Source of the DNA: Litorimonas sp964414555
Lineage (GTDB): Bacteria > Pseudomonadota > Alphaproteobacteria > Caulobacterales > Maricaulaceae
DNA: 52,929 bases
Direction of reading: 5' to 3'
NCBI GenBank assembly: GCA_964414555.1
Contig: CAYPWW010000010.1
Coordinates: 1 to 52,929, forward strand
Of this stretch, positions 25,182 through 33,900 are shown piece by piece. The position numbers and the translations under genes were made by a program. Under the pieces are notes generated by a model. That model had not been told where the DNA came from. It saw only the letters and a list, made by a program, of their open reading frames with translations, and searched no databases. The stretch's first letter is position 1. Every line of letters starts with the position of its first letter.

Positions 25182-26015
25182 ATGCAAATCAAAGTCGCCA
25201 CCTGGAACATCAACTCCGTCCGCTTGCGCTTGGATCAAGTCCTGCGGTTCCTCAGCGAGCAATCGCCGGACGTGCTCGGCCTGCAAGAAATTAAATGCCA
25301 GACGGAGCAGTTTCCTTATGAGGCGTTCCGCGCCGCAGGGTATGAGCATATCGAAGTGTTGGGCCAGAAGGGCTATCACGGCGCCGCGACGGTCTCGAAG
25401 CTTCCCATGGAACGCCTGCCAACAAACTTTTGTCCGCTGGACCACGCGCGCCATGTCAGCACGCGGGTCATCGCCGGTGATGAGGATTTTGAATTCCACA
25501 ATTTCTACGTCCCCGCGGGCGGTGATGTCGCCGACCCCAAGATCAACGACAAGTTCGCCCATAAACTGGATTTTCTCGAAAATATGCGAGGCTATTTTGC
25601 AGAGCGTTTCGCCCAAGGTGATGATCAGCAAATCCTCGTCGGGGACTTCAATATCGCCCCGCATGAGCACGACGTTTGGGGACACAAGCAACTGCTGAAA
25701 GTCGTCTCTCATACGCCACTGGAAGTCGGTATATTAGAGACTTTGCGCAAAACGCATGACTTCACCGACACGTCCCGACTGTTCGCGGCGGAAGATGAGA
25801 AACTCTACAGCTGGTGGTCCTACCGCGCGCGCGACGTCATGAAATCCAATCGCGGGCGAAGGCTAGATCATATCTGGGTCAGCCCCGCGCTCAAACCCGG
25901 CGTCGAGACGATGGGTCGCGCCGGCCACGAAATCCACGTGCCCTGTCGAACCTGGGCAGAGAAGCCATCGGACCATGTACCGATGACGCAAGTTATAGAT
26001 TTATCGGTGAAATAA
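25182..26015 (+). CDS. xth: Exodeoxyribonuclease III
   Basis: 277 residues from ATG 25182 (MQIKVATWNINSVRLRL), which matches the family N-terminus; a GTG 36 bases earlier overlaps the lolA stop. Endonuclease/exonuclease/phosphatase fold: Glu in LGLQEIKCQ, GDFNIAPHEHDVW with Asp and Asn, and SDHVPM with the catalytic His. It cleaves abasic sites and degrades 3' ends in base-excision repair. The gene is close behind lolA. Its TAA abuts the convergent cupin_8 gene without any spacer. Confidence 0.95.
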   Translation: MQIKVATWNINSVRLRLDQVLRFLSEQSPDVLGLQEIKCQTEQFPYEAFRAAGYEHIEVLGQKGYHGAATVSKLPMERLPTNFCPLDHARHVSTRVIAGDEDFEFHNFYVPAGGDVADPKINDKFAHKLDFLENMRGYFAERFAQGDDQQILVGDFNIAPHEHDVWGHKQLLKVVSHTPLEVGILETLRKTHDFTDTSRLFAAEDEKLYSWWSYRARDVMKSNRGRRLDHIWVSPALKPGVETMGRAGHEIHVPCRTWAEKPSDHVPMTQVIDLSVK

Positions 26016-27026
26016 TTATTTCGGCGGTGGGGCCAGTCCAACGAGTGGCGCAAGCGCACCAAGGATTTCGCGCACGGTCGAGGCTTCACGCCCTTCCGGA
26101 ATACCACCCAGAAAGCCGCGCACATCATCCGGCACATGCCCCATCGGATCACCATTTTTCCGGAACACGTAATGGTCGAACAGGTTCGCCCAAACGGCGC
26201 GGGCATTGTCGTCCAAGCGGTCAAAGCTGAGCATCGCCAGCGCCATCGCCGCATAGGGCATGTCGAGTCGTGGGCGATCCGGCACAAACCAATAATTGAT
26301 GAGCATATTTAGCGGCGCGGTCGCGCGAATATGATGCCACCAGCCATAGGGAATAAACAGCGCGTCGCCGGCTTTCAGGGTCACGGTCTGTTTCACTGCC
26401 AATGCCTCTCGGAACTTTGGGTGACGATCAAAGTCAGGATCATCCAGATCCGCAAGGCTGACAATCGCCCCGCCGGGTGCGGTCTCTAACGGACCGGGGT
26501 ACAGGCCGGGCAGTTGATCCGGCGGGAACAAGGTCACAACCCGTTCGCCCAACAAAACGCAGGCAATATTATGCGACTGATCCATATGGGTTTGCACGGT
26601 CGTCGGCGTCCCGATCCACGCGCGAGGTGTGACCTCGGCTGGCAAAAGCGCCATCGGGTGATCGCGCGAAAAATCCGGCATATGCACATCCAGTGGAATA
26701 GACTGAATATAAGCCCCGTCAGGATGGTCCGCCCCCGTCAACCGATCCAAGGCAGCGCTGAGCGTTTCAGGAATCTGATCGTAATTCTGCCCACGCAAAT
26801 CCTTGGAATAATGAAACCGTCCGCCTGCACCGGGCTGTCCGATCAGCGTGTTTTGTGGCTGCCCGCTGTCATAAGCTTTCAGCGCCGCAAATAACGCTGG
26901 CGCGGGGTCGCCCACACCGGGCCAGTCCGCGACGAGCCCGCGCAGAACGACGGGCGCTCCGCTCGGCAAAATGTCCGTTTCAAACGCTTCGCGGCTGACG
27001 GAGGTGAGTTCGCGTAATGCGCTCAA
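26016..27026 (-). CDS. Cupin_8/JmjC-like Fe(II)-dependent oxygenase
   Basis: 336 residues. N-terminal SGAPVVLRGLVADWP and the middle WIGTPTTVQTHMDQSHNI give the first part of the metal site (HxD), and GDALFIPYGWWHHIRA the distal His. LFPPDQLPGLYP is also characteristic of the cupin_8 group (relatives of FIH and JmjC hydroxylases). Known relatives hydroxylate protein side chains or small peptides; the substrate here is unknown. Its start overlaps the response regulator's end by 4 bases (ATGA), so the two are translationally coupled. The C-terminal third is helical. Confidence 0.85.
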   Translation of the reverse strand: MSALRELTSVSREAFETDILPSGAPVVLRGLVADWPGVGDPAPALFAALKAYDSGQPQNTLIGQPGAGGRFHYSKDLRGQNYDQIPETLSAALDRLTGADHPDGAYIQSIPLDVHMPDFSRDHPMALLPAEVTPRAWIGTPTTVQTHMDQSHNIACVLLGERVVTLFPPDQLPGLYPGPLETAPGGAIVSLADLDDPDFDRHPKFREALAVKQTVTLKAGDALFIPYGWWHHIRATAPLNMLINYWFVPDRPRLDMPYAAMALAMLSFDRLDDNARAVWANLFDHYVFRKNGDPMGHVPDDVRGFLGGIPEGREASTVREILGALAPLVGLAPPPK

Positions 27027-27730
27027 CTCAGGTTCAAAGAATAACCGCCGGGCTCTGTCATCAACAACGTCGCCGTGCCTTTTTCCGGCTCGATTTTCTG
27101 ACGCAGTCGATAGACGTGTGTCTCTAGCGTATGGGTCGTGACGCCGGAATTATAACCCCAGACTTCTTCTAATAGCTCTTCGCGACGCACAGCTTTGCCG
27201 CCAGCGCGATAGAGATATTTCAGAATATTCGTTTCCTTTTCCGTCAGGCGAATATCGCGCACGGGACGACCAGACGGATCCTCTGGCGGGACGAGTTTCT
27301 TTGCAGATGGCTGAAACTTATACGGGCCGACGGTGAAAACCGCATCTTCGGATTGCTCAAATGTGCGCAGATGTGCGCGCAAGCGTGCCAGCAACACGCC
27401 AAAGCGGAACGGCTTGGTCACATAATCATTCGCACCAGAATTTAGGCCAAGGATTTCATCCGCTTCGCCAACATTCCCTGTCAGCATGACGATCGGCGTC
27501 GCGATACCAGAGGCGCGCATCAGCTGCGCAACTTCCGTGCCCTGCATGTCGGGCATATCCACGTCGAGGATGATCATATCAAAGGCTTGAGATTTCGCAG
27601 CCTCAAGGCCTGCCCCGCCGGAGTTGACATCGACAGTCTCAAACTCGTCATACAGCGCAAATTGCGCCACCAATTCTCCGCGCAAAATATCGTCATCATC
27701 GACGAGCAATACCCGTTTTTTCAAAGCCAT
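27023..27730 (-). CDS. OmpR/PhoB-family response regulator
   Basis: 235 residues. Receiver domain: acidic pocket VDDDD, phospho-acceptor Asp in IILDVDMPDM, Thr in MLTGN and Lys in YVTKPF. The C-terminal winged helix contains TEKETNILKYLYRAGGKAVRREELLEEVWGY in overlapping parts and THTLETHVYRLRQKIEP. GAGGGG lies about 7 bases before the ATG at 27730. No histidine kinase is adjacent, so it is an orphan here. It is followed in the same operon by the cupin_8 oxygenase. Confidence 0.93.
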   Translation of the reverse strand: MALKKRVLLVDDDDILRGELVAQFALYDEFETVDVNSGGAGLEAAKSQAFDMIILDVDMPDMQGTEVAQLMRASGIATPIVMLTGNVGEADEILGLNSGANDYVTKPFRFGVLLARLRAHLRTFEQSEDAVFTVGPYKFQPSAKKLVPPEDPSGRPVRDIRLTEKETNILKYLYRAGGKAVRREELLEEVWGYNSGVTTHTLETHVYRLRQKIEPEKGTATLLMTEPGGYSLNLS

Positions 27731-27826
27731 AATCAGCCCCTCTCTTCTTGAACTGACGCGCCTATAGTCTGGCGCTTGGAATTAAACTAATGTCAGAACC
27801 GTAAGAATGCATCACAAAAAGGCGAT

Positions 27827-28342
27827 TTGATCGTGAACGAATTGAGAATTCAGACACAAAGCCGCACCGCGCATCTGGGCGACGTGTCAATATCGTGCCG
27901 GATTGGGCGAGCGGGCGCCATCCCGATGCGAGACGGACGCGAAGGCGATGCGAAGACCCCACTGGGTGAATATGTCTTGCGCTACGGGCTTTACCGCGCG
28001 GACCGTTTGCCTGCGCCGCCCTCGCCGCTGACGTTTCGACCAATCCGAGAGAGCGATGGCTGGTGCGACGCCCCAGAAGATCCCGCCTATAACCGGCATA
28101 TCCGCCTGCCCTATCCAGCCAGCCATGAGCGGTTGTGGCGCGAGGATGGGGTCTATGACATTATCTTGGTCATCAGCCATAATGACAGTCCGCCCGTGCC
28201 GGGTCTGGGCAGTGCCGTGTTCTTGCATGTCGCGCAACCCGATGATCGCGCGACGCTGGGCTGTGTGGCGTTCGCGCCAGACGATATGGTGAAACTGCTG
28301 CCGGAATTGCGCGGCGGGATGGCTGTAAAGATCACTGTTTAG
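27827..28342 (+). CDS. YkuD-type L,D-transpeptidase domain protein
   Basis: 171 residues. The domain carries GDAKTPLGEYVLRYGLYR and the catalytic end FLHVAQPDDRATLGCVAF (His, then Gly-Cys), the YkuD signature. Members cross-link peptidoglycan or attach lipoproteins to it through the active Cys. No signal peptide is seen, which is odd for a periplasmic enzyme but common in this short subgroup. The start is TTG 27827 (AAGG just upstream) or GTG 27833. It is convergent with yggS, sharing TTAG at the stops. Confidence 0.85.
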   Translation: MIVNELRIQTQSRTAHLGDVSISCRIGRAGAIPMRDGREGDAKTPLGEYVLRYGLYRADRLPAPPSPLTFRPIRESDGWCDAPEDPAYNRHIRLPYPASHERLWREDGVYDIILVISHNDSPPVPGLGSAVFLHVAQPDDRATLGCVAFAPDDMVKLLPELRGGMAVKITV

Positions 28343-28889
28343 CCGTAATCACGCGCCCCGAACAGCGCGCTGCCGACGCGCACACTCGTCGCGCCCATAT
28401 CAACGGCCACCTCATAATCTCCGCTCATCCCCATGGAGAGCTTGGCCACACCCGTGTCACGCGCAAGATTGGACAGCAGCCAGAAATGCGGGCTGGCGGC
28501 CTCGGCCTGCGGCGGGATGCACATTAGGCCTTCGGGCTCCAGACCATAGGTGTCACGCATGGTTTTCAGAAACGCTGGCAGGTCGGAAGGCAGAACGCCA
28601 GATTTCTGTGGCTCTTCGCCGGTGTTCACTTGCACATAGAGGCGCGGGAGGGTGCCTTGCGCCTCCCCGGCTTTCACCAACGCCTTCAGCAGTTTCTCGC
28701 GATCGACGGTCTCGATCACATCGAACAGCGCGACGGCATCCGTNNNNNNNNNNNNNNNNNNNNNNNNNNNNNNNNNNNNNNNNNNNNNNNNNNNNNNNNN
28801 NNNNNNNNNNNNNNNNNNNNNNNNNNNNNNNNNNNNNNNNNNNCGATCTTGTCTAACACGGCGGTTCGTTGTTCGGAGATATTTGACAT
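28339..28889 (-). CDS. YggS/PLPBP-family pyridoxal-phosphate homeostasis protein, interrupted by an assembly gap
   Basis: C-terminal part (28339-28743, about 135 codons) reads DAVALFDVIETVDREKLLKA through LSMGMSGDYEVAVDMGATSVRVGSALFG, unmistakable YggS. Beyond the 100 N, 28844-28889 reads MSNISEQRTAVLDKI, a YggS-type N-terminus. The protein binds PLP and keeps vitamin B6 pools in balance. The PLP lysine region and the N-terminal core lie in the gap. Family members are about 215-230 residues, so about 200-240 bases are probably missing, not 100. The ATG shares the tetranucleotide CATG with the divergent ThiE-like gene. Confidence 0.85.
28744..28843. other. Assembly gap (100 N)
   Basis: Exactly 100 N, the conventional placeholder for a gap of unknown length. 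It falls inside yggS, and any reading frame drawn through it is artificial. Confidence 0.99.
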
Positions 28890-29814
28890 GCGCGGGACTT
28901 ATGCCGAGCGCTGGAAAAAAGAAAGCGGGGTCGCGCGCGTCGCTGCAGATTTGCGCGCGAATTGTACCTGGGATTGCGCGTTGTCACCGCTGGTCCTGAT
29001 GACGGACCCCGTGCGGATGCCGGATGTCATTTCGCGCGTGCGCGCCCTGCCGCGCGGGGCGGCGGTGATCTATCGCCATTTCGGAAAAGCAGACCGCGAG
29101 ATCGAAGCGCAAGCCTTGCGCGCGCTGACCCATAGGCAGGGTCAGCAGCTCTTGATCGGGAATGACCCGGAACTGGCCGAAGCCATTGGCGCGGATGGCG
29201 TGCATTTCTCTCGCACGACCGAAGTGACTGCCCCGCAGGAATGGCGCGCGCGGCACCCAGAGTGGGTCCTGACGCAAGCCGCTTTAAAACAAGGTGCCTA
29301 TGCCGCGCCTTTCACGCCATTGGATGCGCTTTTTGTGTCGTCCGTCTTTCCTAGCGACAGCCCGTCTGCCGGAACGCCTCTCGGCGTCGAGGCTTTTGCA
29401 GACCGAGTCGCGCGCTTGCCATTGCCCGTCTTTGCGCTTGGCGGGATTAACGCGCAGACAGCGCAAGCAGTGTTAAACAGCGGGGCAGCTGGCCTCGCAG
29501 GTGTAGAAGGATTGATCATGGATATTCGCAAAGAAGACACGGCGCAGGGCCACCGCTTTGTCATGGACACAGAAGCCGGCGAAGCGGAAATGACGATGGC
29601 CCGCGTGGCGGACGGCGTGTTCAACGCCAATCACACCTTTGTCCCGAAGGCGCTCGAGGGTAAGGGTCTGGCTGGACGCCTGTTCGACGCGATGGCAGCA
29701 GATGCCATAGCTGAGGGATATAAAGTCATCCCCGGCTGTCCCTATGTCGCGATGAAATTCAAACGCAAGCCAGAGATCGCTGCGCAGATCGCGGCCAAAA
29801 ATACTGAAGGCTAA
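28888..29814 (+). CDS. ThiE/TenI-like TIM-barrel protein fused to a GNAT-type acetyltransferase domain
   Basis: 308 residues from ATG 28888 (GGAG about 10 bases upstream). Residues about 30-210 look like the thiamine-phosphate synthase/TenI superfamily: LVLMTDPVRMPD, IGADGVHFSRT, DALFVSSVFPSDSPSAG and LPVFALGGINAQTAQAVLNSG (phosphate-binding end). The ThiE motif with Gln and Asp after the 'GxHLGQ' position is not seen, so true ThiE activity is doubtful. From about residue 211 (MDIRKEDTAQGHRFVMD) the chain matches the short YjdJ-type acetyltransferase group, with NHTFVPKALEGKGLAGRLF and VIPGCPYVAMKFKRKPE. No stop separates the two. Either a real fusion or the trace of a lost stop or frameshift; the Met at 29518 could also serve as an internal start. 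Confidence 0.75.
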   Translation: MRGTYAERWKKESGVARVAADLRANCTWDCALSPLVLMTDPVRMPDVISRVRALPRGAAVIYRHFGKADREIEAQALRALTHRQGQQLLIGNDPELAEAIGADGVHFSRTTEVTAPQEWRARHPEWVLTQAALKQGAYAAPFTPLDALFVSSVFPSDSPSAGTPLGVEAFADRVARLPLPVFALGGINAQTAQAVLNSGAAGLAGVEGLIMDIRKEDTAQGHRFVMDTEAGEAEMTMARVADGVFNANHTFVPKALEGKGLAGRLFDAMAADAIAEGYKVIPGCPYVAMKFKRKPEIAAQIAAKNTEG

Positions 29815-29853
29815 GACGCTCGACCTCCGACGTGGGACGACCTATGGACGCCT

Positions 29854-30870
29854 ATGCGCTATCTTGTGACAGGATCCGCCGGGTTCATCGGCAATCATGT
29901 GAGCTTGGCTTTATTGGAAGCTGGGCATGAGGTCATCGGGCTGGATTGTCTGACGGATTATTATGACGTCAAACTCAAGATGGACCGCTTGGCGCGGCTG
30001 ACGGGGTTTGACAGTTTTACCGAAGCCCGAATTGATCTGGCCGACAGCATGGCCATCACGGGCATCTTTGCCACGCATAAGCCGGACATCGTCATCCATT
30101 TAGCCGCACAGGCCGGCGTGCGTTACAGCCTGGATCACCCACGCGCCTATGCGCAGAGTAATCTGTCAGGGTTTTTGAACATTCTGGAAGGCTGCCGCGA
30201 TACGGGTGTAAAGCACCTGCTCTATGCCTCGACGAGCTCTGTCTACGGCGCGAATACAGCGCAGCCTTTTACCGAGACGACGCCCGTCGGGCATCCGCTC
30301 ACGCTTTACGCGGCGACGAAGCGCGCGAATGAGCTGATGGCGCATTCCTATGCGCATCTGTTTGGAATTCCCTGTTCGGGGCTGCGGTTTTTCACCGTCT
30401 ATGGTCCGTGGGGTCGGCCCGACATGTCCTATTTCAAATTCTGCAAAGCGATTCTCGAGGGCCGTCCGATCGACATTTATAACCATGGGAAAATGTCGCG
30501 CGACTTCACCTATATAGATGACATCGTCGCAGGGATTTTGAAACTGGCCGACGCACCGCCCGCGCCCAATCCAGATTGGGACGGCGACGCGCCCGATCCC
30601 TCAACCAGTGGGATCGCGCCGTTCAGTGTTTATAATATCGGCAATTCCAATGTGACGCCGCTGATGGACTGGGTCGAACTTATTGAAGCCAAGCTGGGTC
30701 GCCCCGCCATTCGCAATTTCATGCCGCTGCAAGCCGGGGATGTCCTGTCGACCTATGCCGATACATCGGCCCTGCACGCCGTGACGGGCTTTGCGCCGAA
30801 CACGTCACCAGAGGTGGGCATCGGGCGGTTTGTCGATTGGTATTTGGACTATTACGGGGCACCCGAATAA
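29854..30870 (+). CDS. NAD-dependent epimerase, UDP-glucuronate 4-epimerase-like
   Basis: 338 residues, usual length. Extended SDR: GSAGFIG at the N-terminus, HLAAQAGVRYSLDHPRAY, catalytic YAATK (Tyr, Lys), FFTVYGPWGRPDMSYFKF and RDFTYIDDIV. The GVRYSLDHPRAY and YGPWGRPDM segments are typical of the enzymes making UDP-galacturonate from UDP-glucuronate for polysaccharide synthesis. It stands alone on the plus strand. Its stop lies about 30 bases from the convergent end of the giant repeat gene. Confidence 0.92.
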   Translation: MRYLVTGSAGFIGNHVSLALLEAGHEVIGLDCLTDYYDVKLKMDRLARLTGFDSFTEARIDLADSMAITGIFATHKPDIVIHLAAQAGVRYSLDHPRAYAQSNLSGFLNILEGCRDTGVKHLLYASTSSVYGANTAQPFTETTPVGHPLTLYAATKRANELMAHSYAHLFGIPCSGLRFFTVYGPWGRPDMSYFKFCKAILEGRPIDIYNHGKMSRDFTYIDDIVAGILKLADAPPAPNPDWDGDAPDPSTSGIAPFSVYNIGNSNVTPLMDWVELIEAKLGRPAIRNFMPLQAGDVLSTYADTSALHAVTGFAPNTSPEVGIGRFVDWYLDYYGAPE

Positions 30871-30903
30871 ATCGGATGCCCAAAGGTTTCGCGGGATGGC
30901 GGC

Positions 30904-33900
30904 CTAGAACTTGCCGACCATATTGATGAACCAGCCGAGCTCGTCTTCATCTTGCTCTGTGGCAGAGAGATATTGCTCGTCAATTCCACCCCAAGTGACA
31001 CCGACACCCAGCTTCGCATTATCGTTCATGTGACGATAGATGCCAGCCAATCCGCCCGTGCGGGTGATGACGCCGTCACCAATATCGAGCCAGCGACCTT
31101 CGACCGAGGCATCCCACTGATGGGTCAGGTGATAGTCGAGACGGATCACACCCAGATCAGCAGAGCTCTTCGTAAAGTCGAGCGCATCGCGGCTGGACGT
31201 CACCGAGCCTGAACGATGGGCATATTTACCGCCCAGCGTCCATTTCTCGGACACATCGTAAGCTGTATCGACAGAGACAACCCGCGAGCGCTGGCGATAG
31301 TCCAGCGTCACGCCGTTAAAGCGCTGCGACGTTGGCGACAGATCTTCTAGCCACACGACCTTGCCCAGCATGTTGAACCGGTCATCCCAGATCGGGCGGA
31401 AGGCAGCCGAGATGGAGGCTTCCGTGAACTCGGCATTGTTGAAGCTCTGGTCGATACCAAAGGCGTCTTCGGACGACTGATCCGAATGGGCGAGGTTCAA
31501 CTTACCTTGCAGGGTCAGCTCATCCGACGCTTGGTACTGCGAGACAAAGCGCAGCAACCATGTCCGACGCTGATCGCCCGTTAGGACATTTTCGTCTTCA
31601 CGCCATTCCGCACTCACACCTGCGCGCATCCGGTCATCGCGGAAACCTGCGCTGGCAGAGAATGCTTCGCGGTCCAGATCATCGACTTTGCCAACTTCTG
31701 CGGACAGGCCAAAGTTCCAATTGCCCGGTGTGAAGTCCACACCATAAGCATGCGTGACACCGTTCAGACCTTGCTCTGCAAATTGCAGGCGTTCTTCGCC
31801 GTACACCGAGAGGCTGTCAGAGAAGCGCTCACGCGCACCGACATTGAACGTGCCCAGATCATTGCCCAGACGCGATTGCAGCGGCAGGTCATAGCCGAGA
31901 TACATCTCATCCCCATCGTCATTCGTGCGACGAACCGTGGCGCGCGCACCCAAACCATCTTCACCGGTAGAGATTTCACCACCTGCGAGAAGTTTGGAGC
32001 TGACGCGGACTTCTGCACCTGCACCGATCCGGTCCGTTGTGCGGGTATTATCGCCCTGCACACCAGCCTGACCAAAGACATAGATATTCGTGTCATCGGA
32101 GAACTTATACCCGCCGCGAAGACCCAGCGACGTGCCGTCATTGCCACGACCATCGTCATTATAGGACAGACCTGCAGAGAGCGTGATCGCCTCATCCAGT
32201 TCGACGTCCACCTGACCTTCGGCAAAGCTCTGCGAGCCGCGCGTCAGCGTGTCAGTCACATCCGCCCGCACATCAAGGGAGACCCCGTCTGTGATTTCGG
32301 CCTGCACACCCGCGCCGAATTGCTCGACGGCTGTGGTTGTCGCTTCGGCGTAGCCGGCAAAGCCAGCTTCACGCTTGCGCCAGTAAGCATAGGCGCGGCC
32401 ATCCAGGTCGAGGTCTAGCTCGGCAAAGTCGAGCGCACCTTCGACAGCGTAAGCCATCGCTGTGTCGCCATTGGCCAGCCCGCCACGATCGACAGGGTTA
32501 TAGGTAAAGCCGCCGTCGACGGATTCGAACGCTGCGACGCCTGCGCCTTCGCTACGTGCGATCTCACCTTTAAGGTAAGTGCCCGCACCGAATTGCAGTG
32601 TCAGATCGGCTTCATAGATGTCGCTCTCAGCACCGCCGGCGTCATCATGGCCATAGGTTGCACCGAATTTCACAACATCACCGAACCAACGCGAGCCGCG
32701 AATACCATAGACAGAGCTGTCCGTGTCCGCGCCAAAGATCGGCGAGAATTCATAATCCACGACCAAGACCTGACGGTTGCCAGAGAGGCTGCCGTCGCGG
32801 AACAGAGTCCGGTCCGCACCTGTTGAGCGCAATGGCTGGTTCAGGATCAGGCGACCTTGGATAAAGTCCATGTCGTAATCCGTGCCATATTGCAGTCGAC
32901 GGGATTCGAGGACGAGGCCCGAGATTTCATCGCGTGTTTCGATCCGTACCAATTCCGAGCCGATAGAGATATCGCCGCGACGTAGGTAATAGACCGATCC
33001 GCCCGTACCGCGCAGCTCATCCCGGCCTTGGCGTGTTCCGCCTTCGGCCAGATAGGCTGTCACTTCTGTGCGCTCGTCACCATATTTCGTGAAGGCGTTC
33101 TCGTCCCAATTAAACTTGGCACCATAGAGTGTGCGGCGAACCCGGGCGAATTCCGTGTCGTCAAAGTCCGTGCGGTAATTACCCCACAGCGCATAATCAT
33201 CGTCACGTTCCACGCGGGCATAGATACGGCCCGACGTTGGTGCATCTTGCTCGATCGTGCTGTCATCACCGTAAGTCGGATAGTAACGATCCGGGTCGAG
33301 ACGACGCAGCAGTTGATCCAGGTTCTTGTCATCCAGACCAGAGATCAGATCAGAGATTTCCGCTTCACCCGTGTCGGCCGTTGCCGTGATCGTCCAACGA
33401 TCATTCAGGCGCGAGCGGACATAGAATGCGACGCGACCTTCGGCTTCGACGCCTGTGTCGAGACGATCCCCAACGGTGGCTTCGATCTGACCGACCGCGA
33501 ATGTATCGCGCGACGGAACCGTCACACTGCGCATACGGGTTTCACCTGCGGCTGTAATCGTCACAGCTTGATCGCCGGTTGGCAGCAACTGTTCCACAAC
33601 AAAGCGGCCGCTCTCATCGATCGACACATTTTGTCCCAGAACCGTCACAGACGCACCCGGCACATTGCGGCCATAGACACGGACGGTGCCACCGCGAACG
33701 CGGATGTTCGAGCTTTGCAGCGTCGACTGACCGTACGCCGTGAGGGCTTCGTCATTCCACGCGTCAACTGTCATGGCATTGTCGAGGGATGGCAAGCGCA
33801 GGCGCTTGCGGGCCGTCTCGTCAAAGACGCCATCGCTGTCATAGGCGCGCAGAACATAGCTGACATCTTCTGGCCAATCGGCGGCGATAGGCAGGCTGCC

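Noticed and set aside
28630..29814. A 394-codon plus-strand frame running through the N gap
   Set aside because: The part before and inside the gap is antisense to yggS and the N are not sequence. The real gene starts at 28888.
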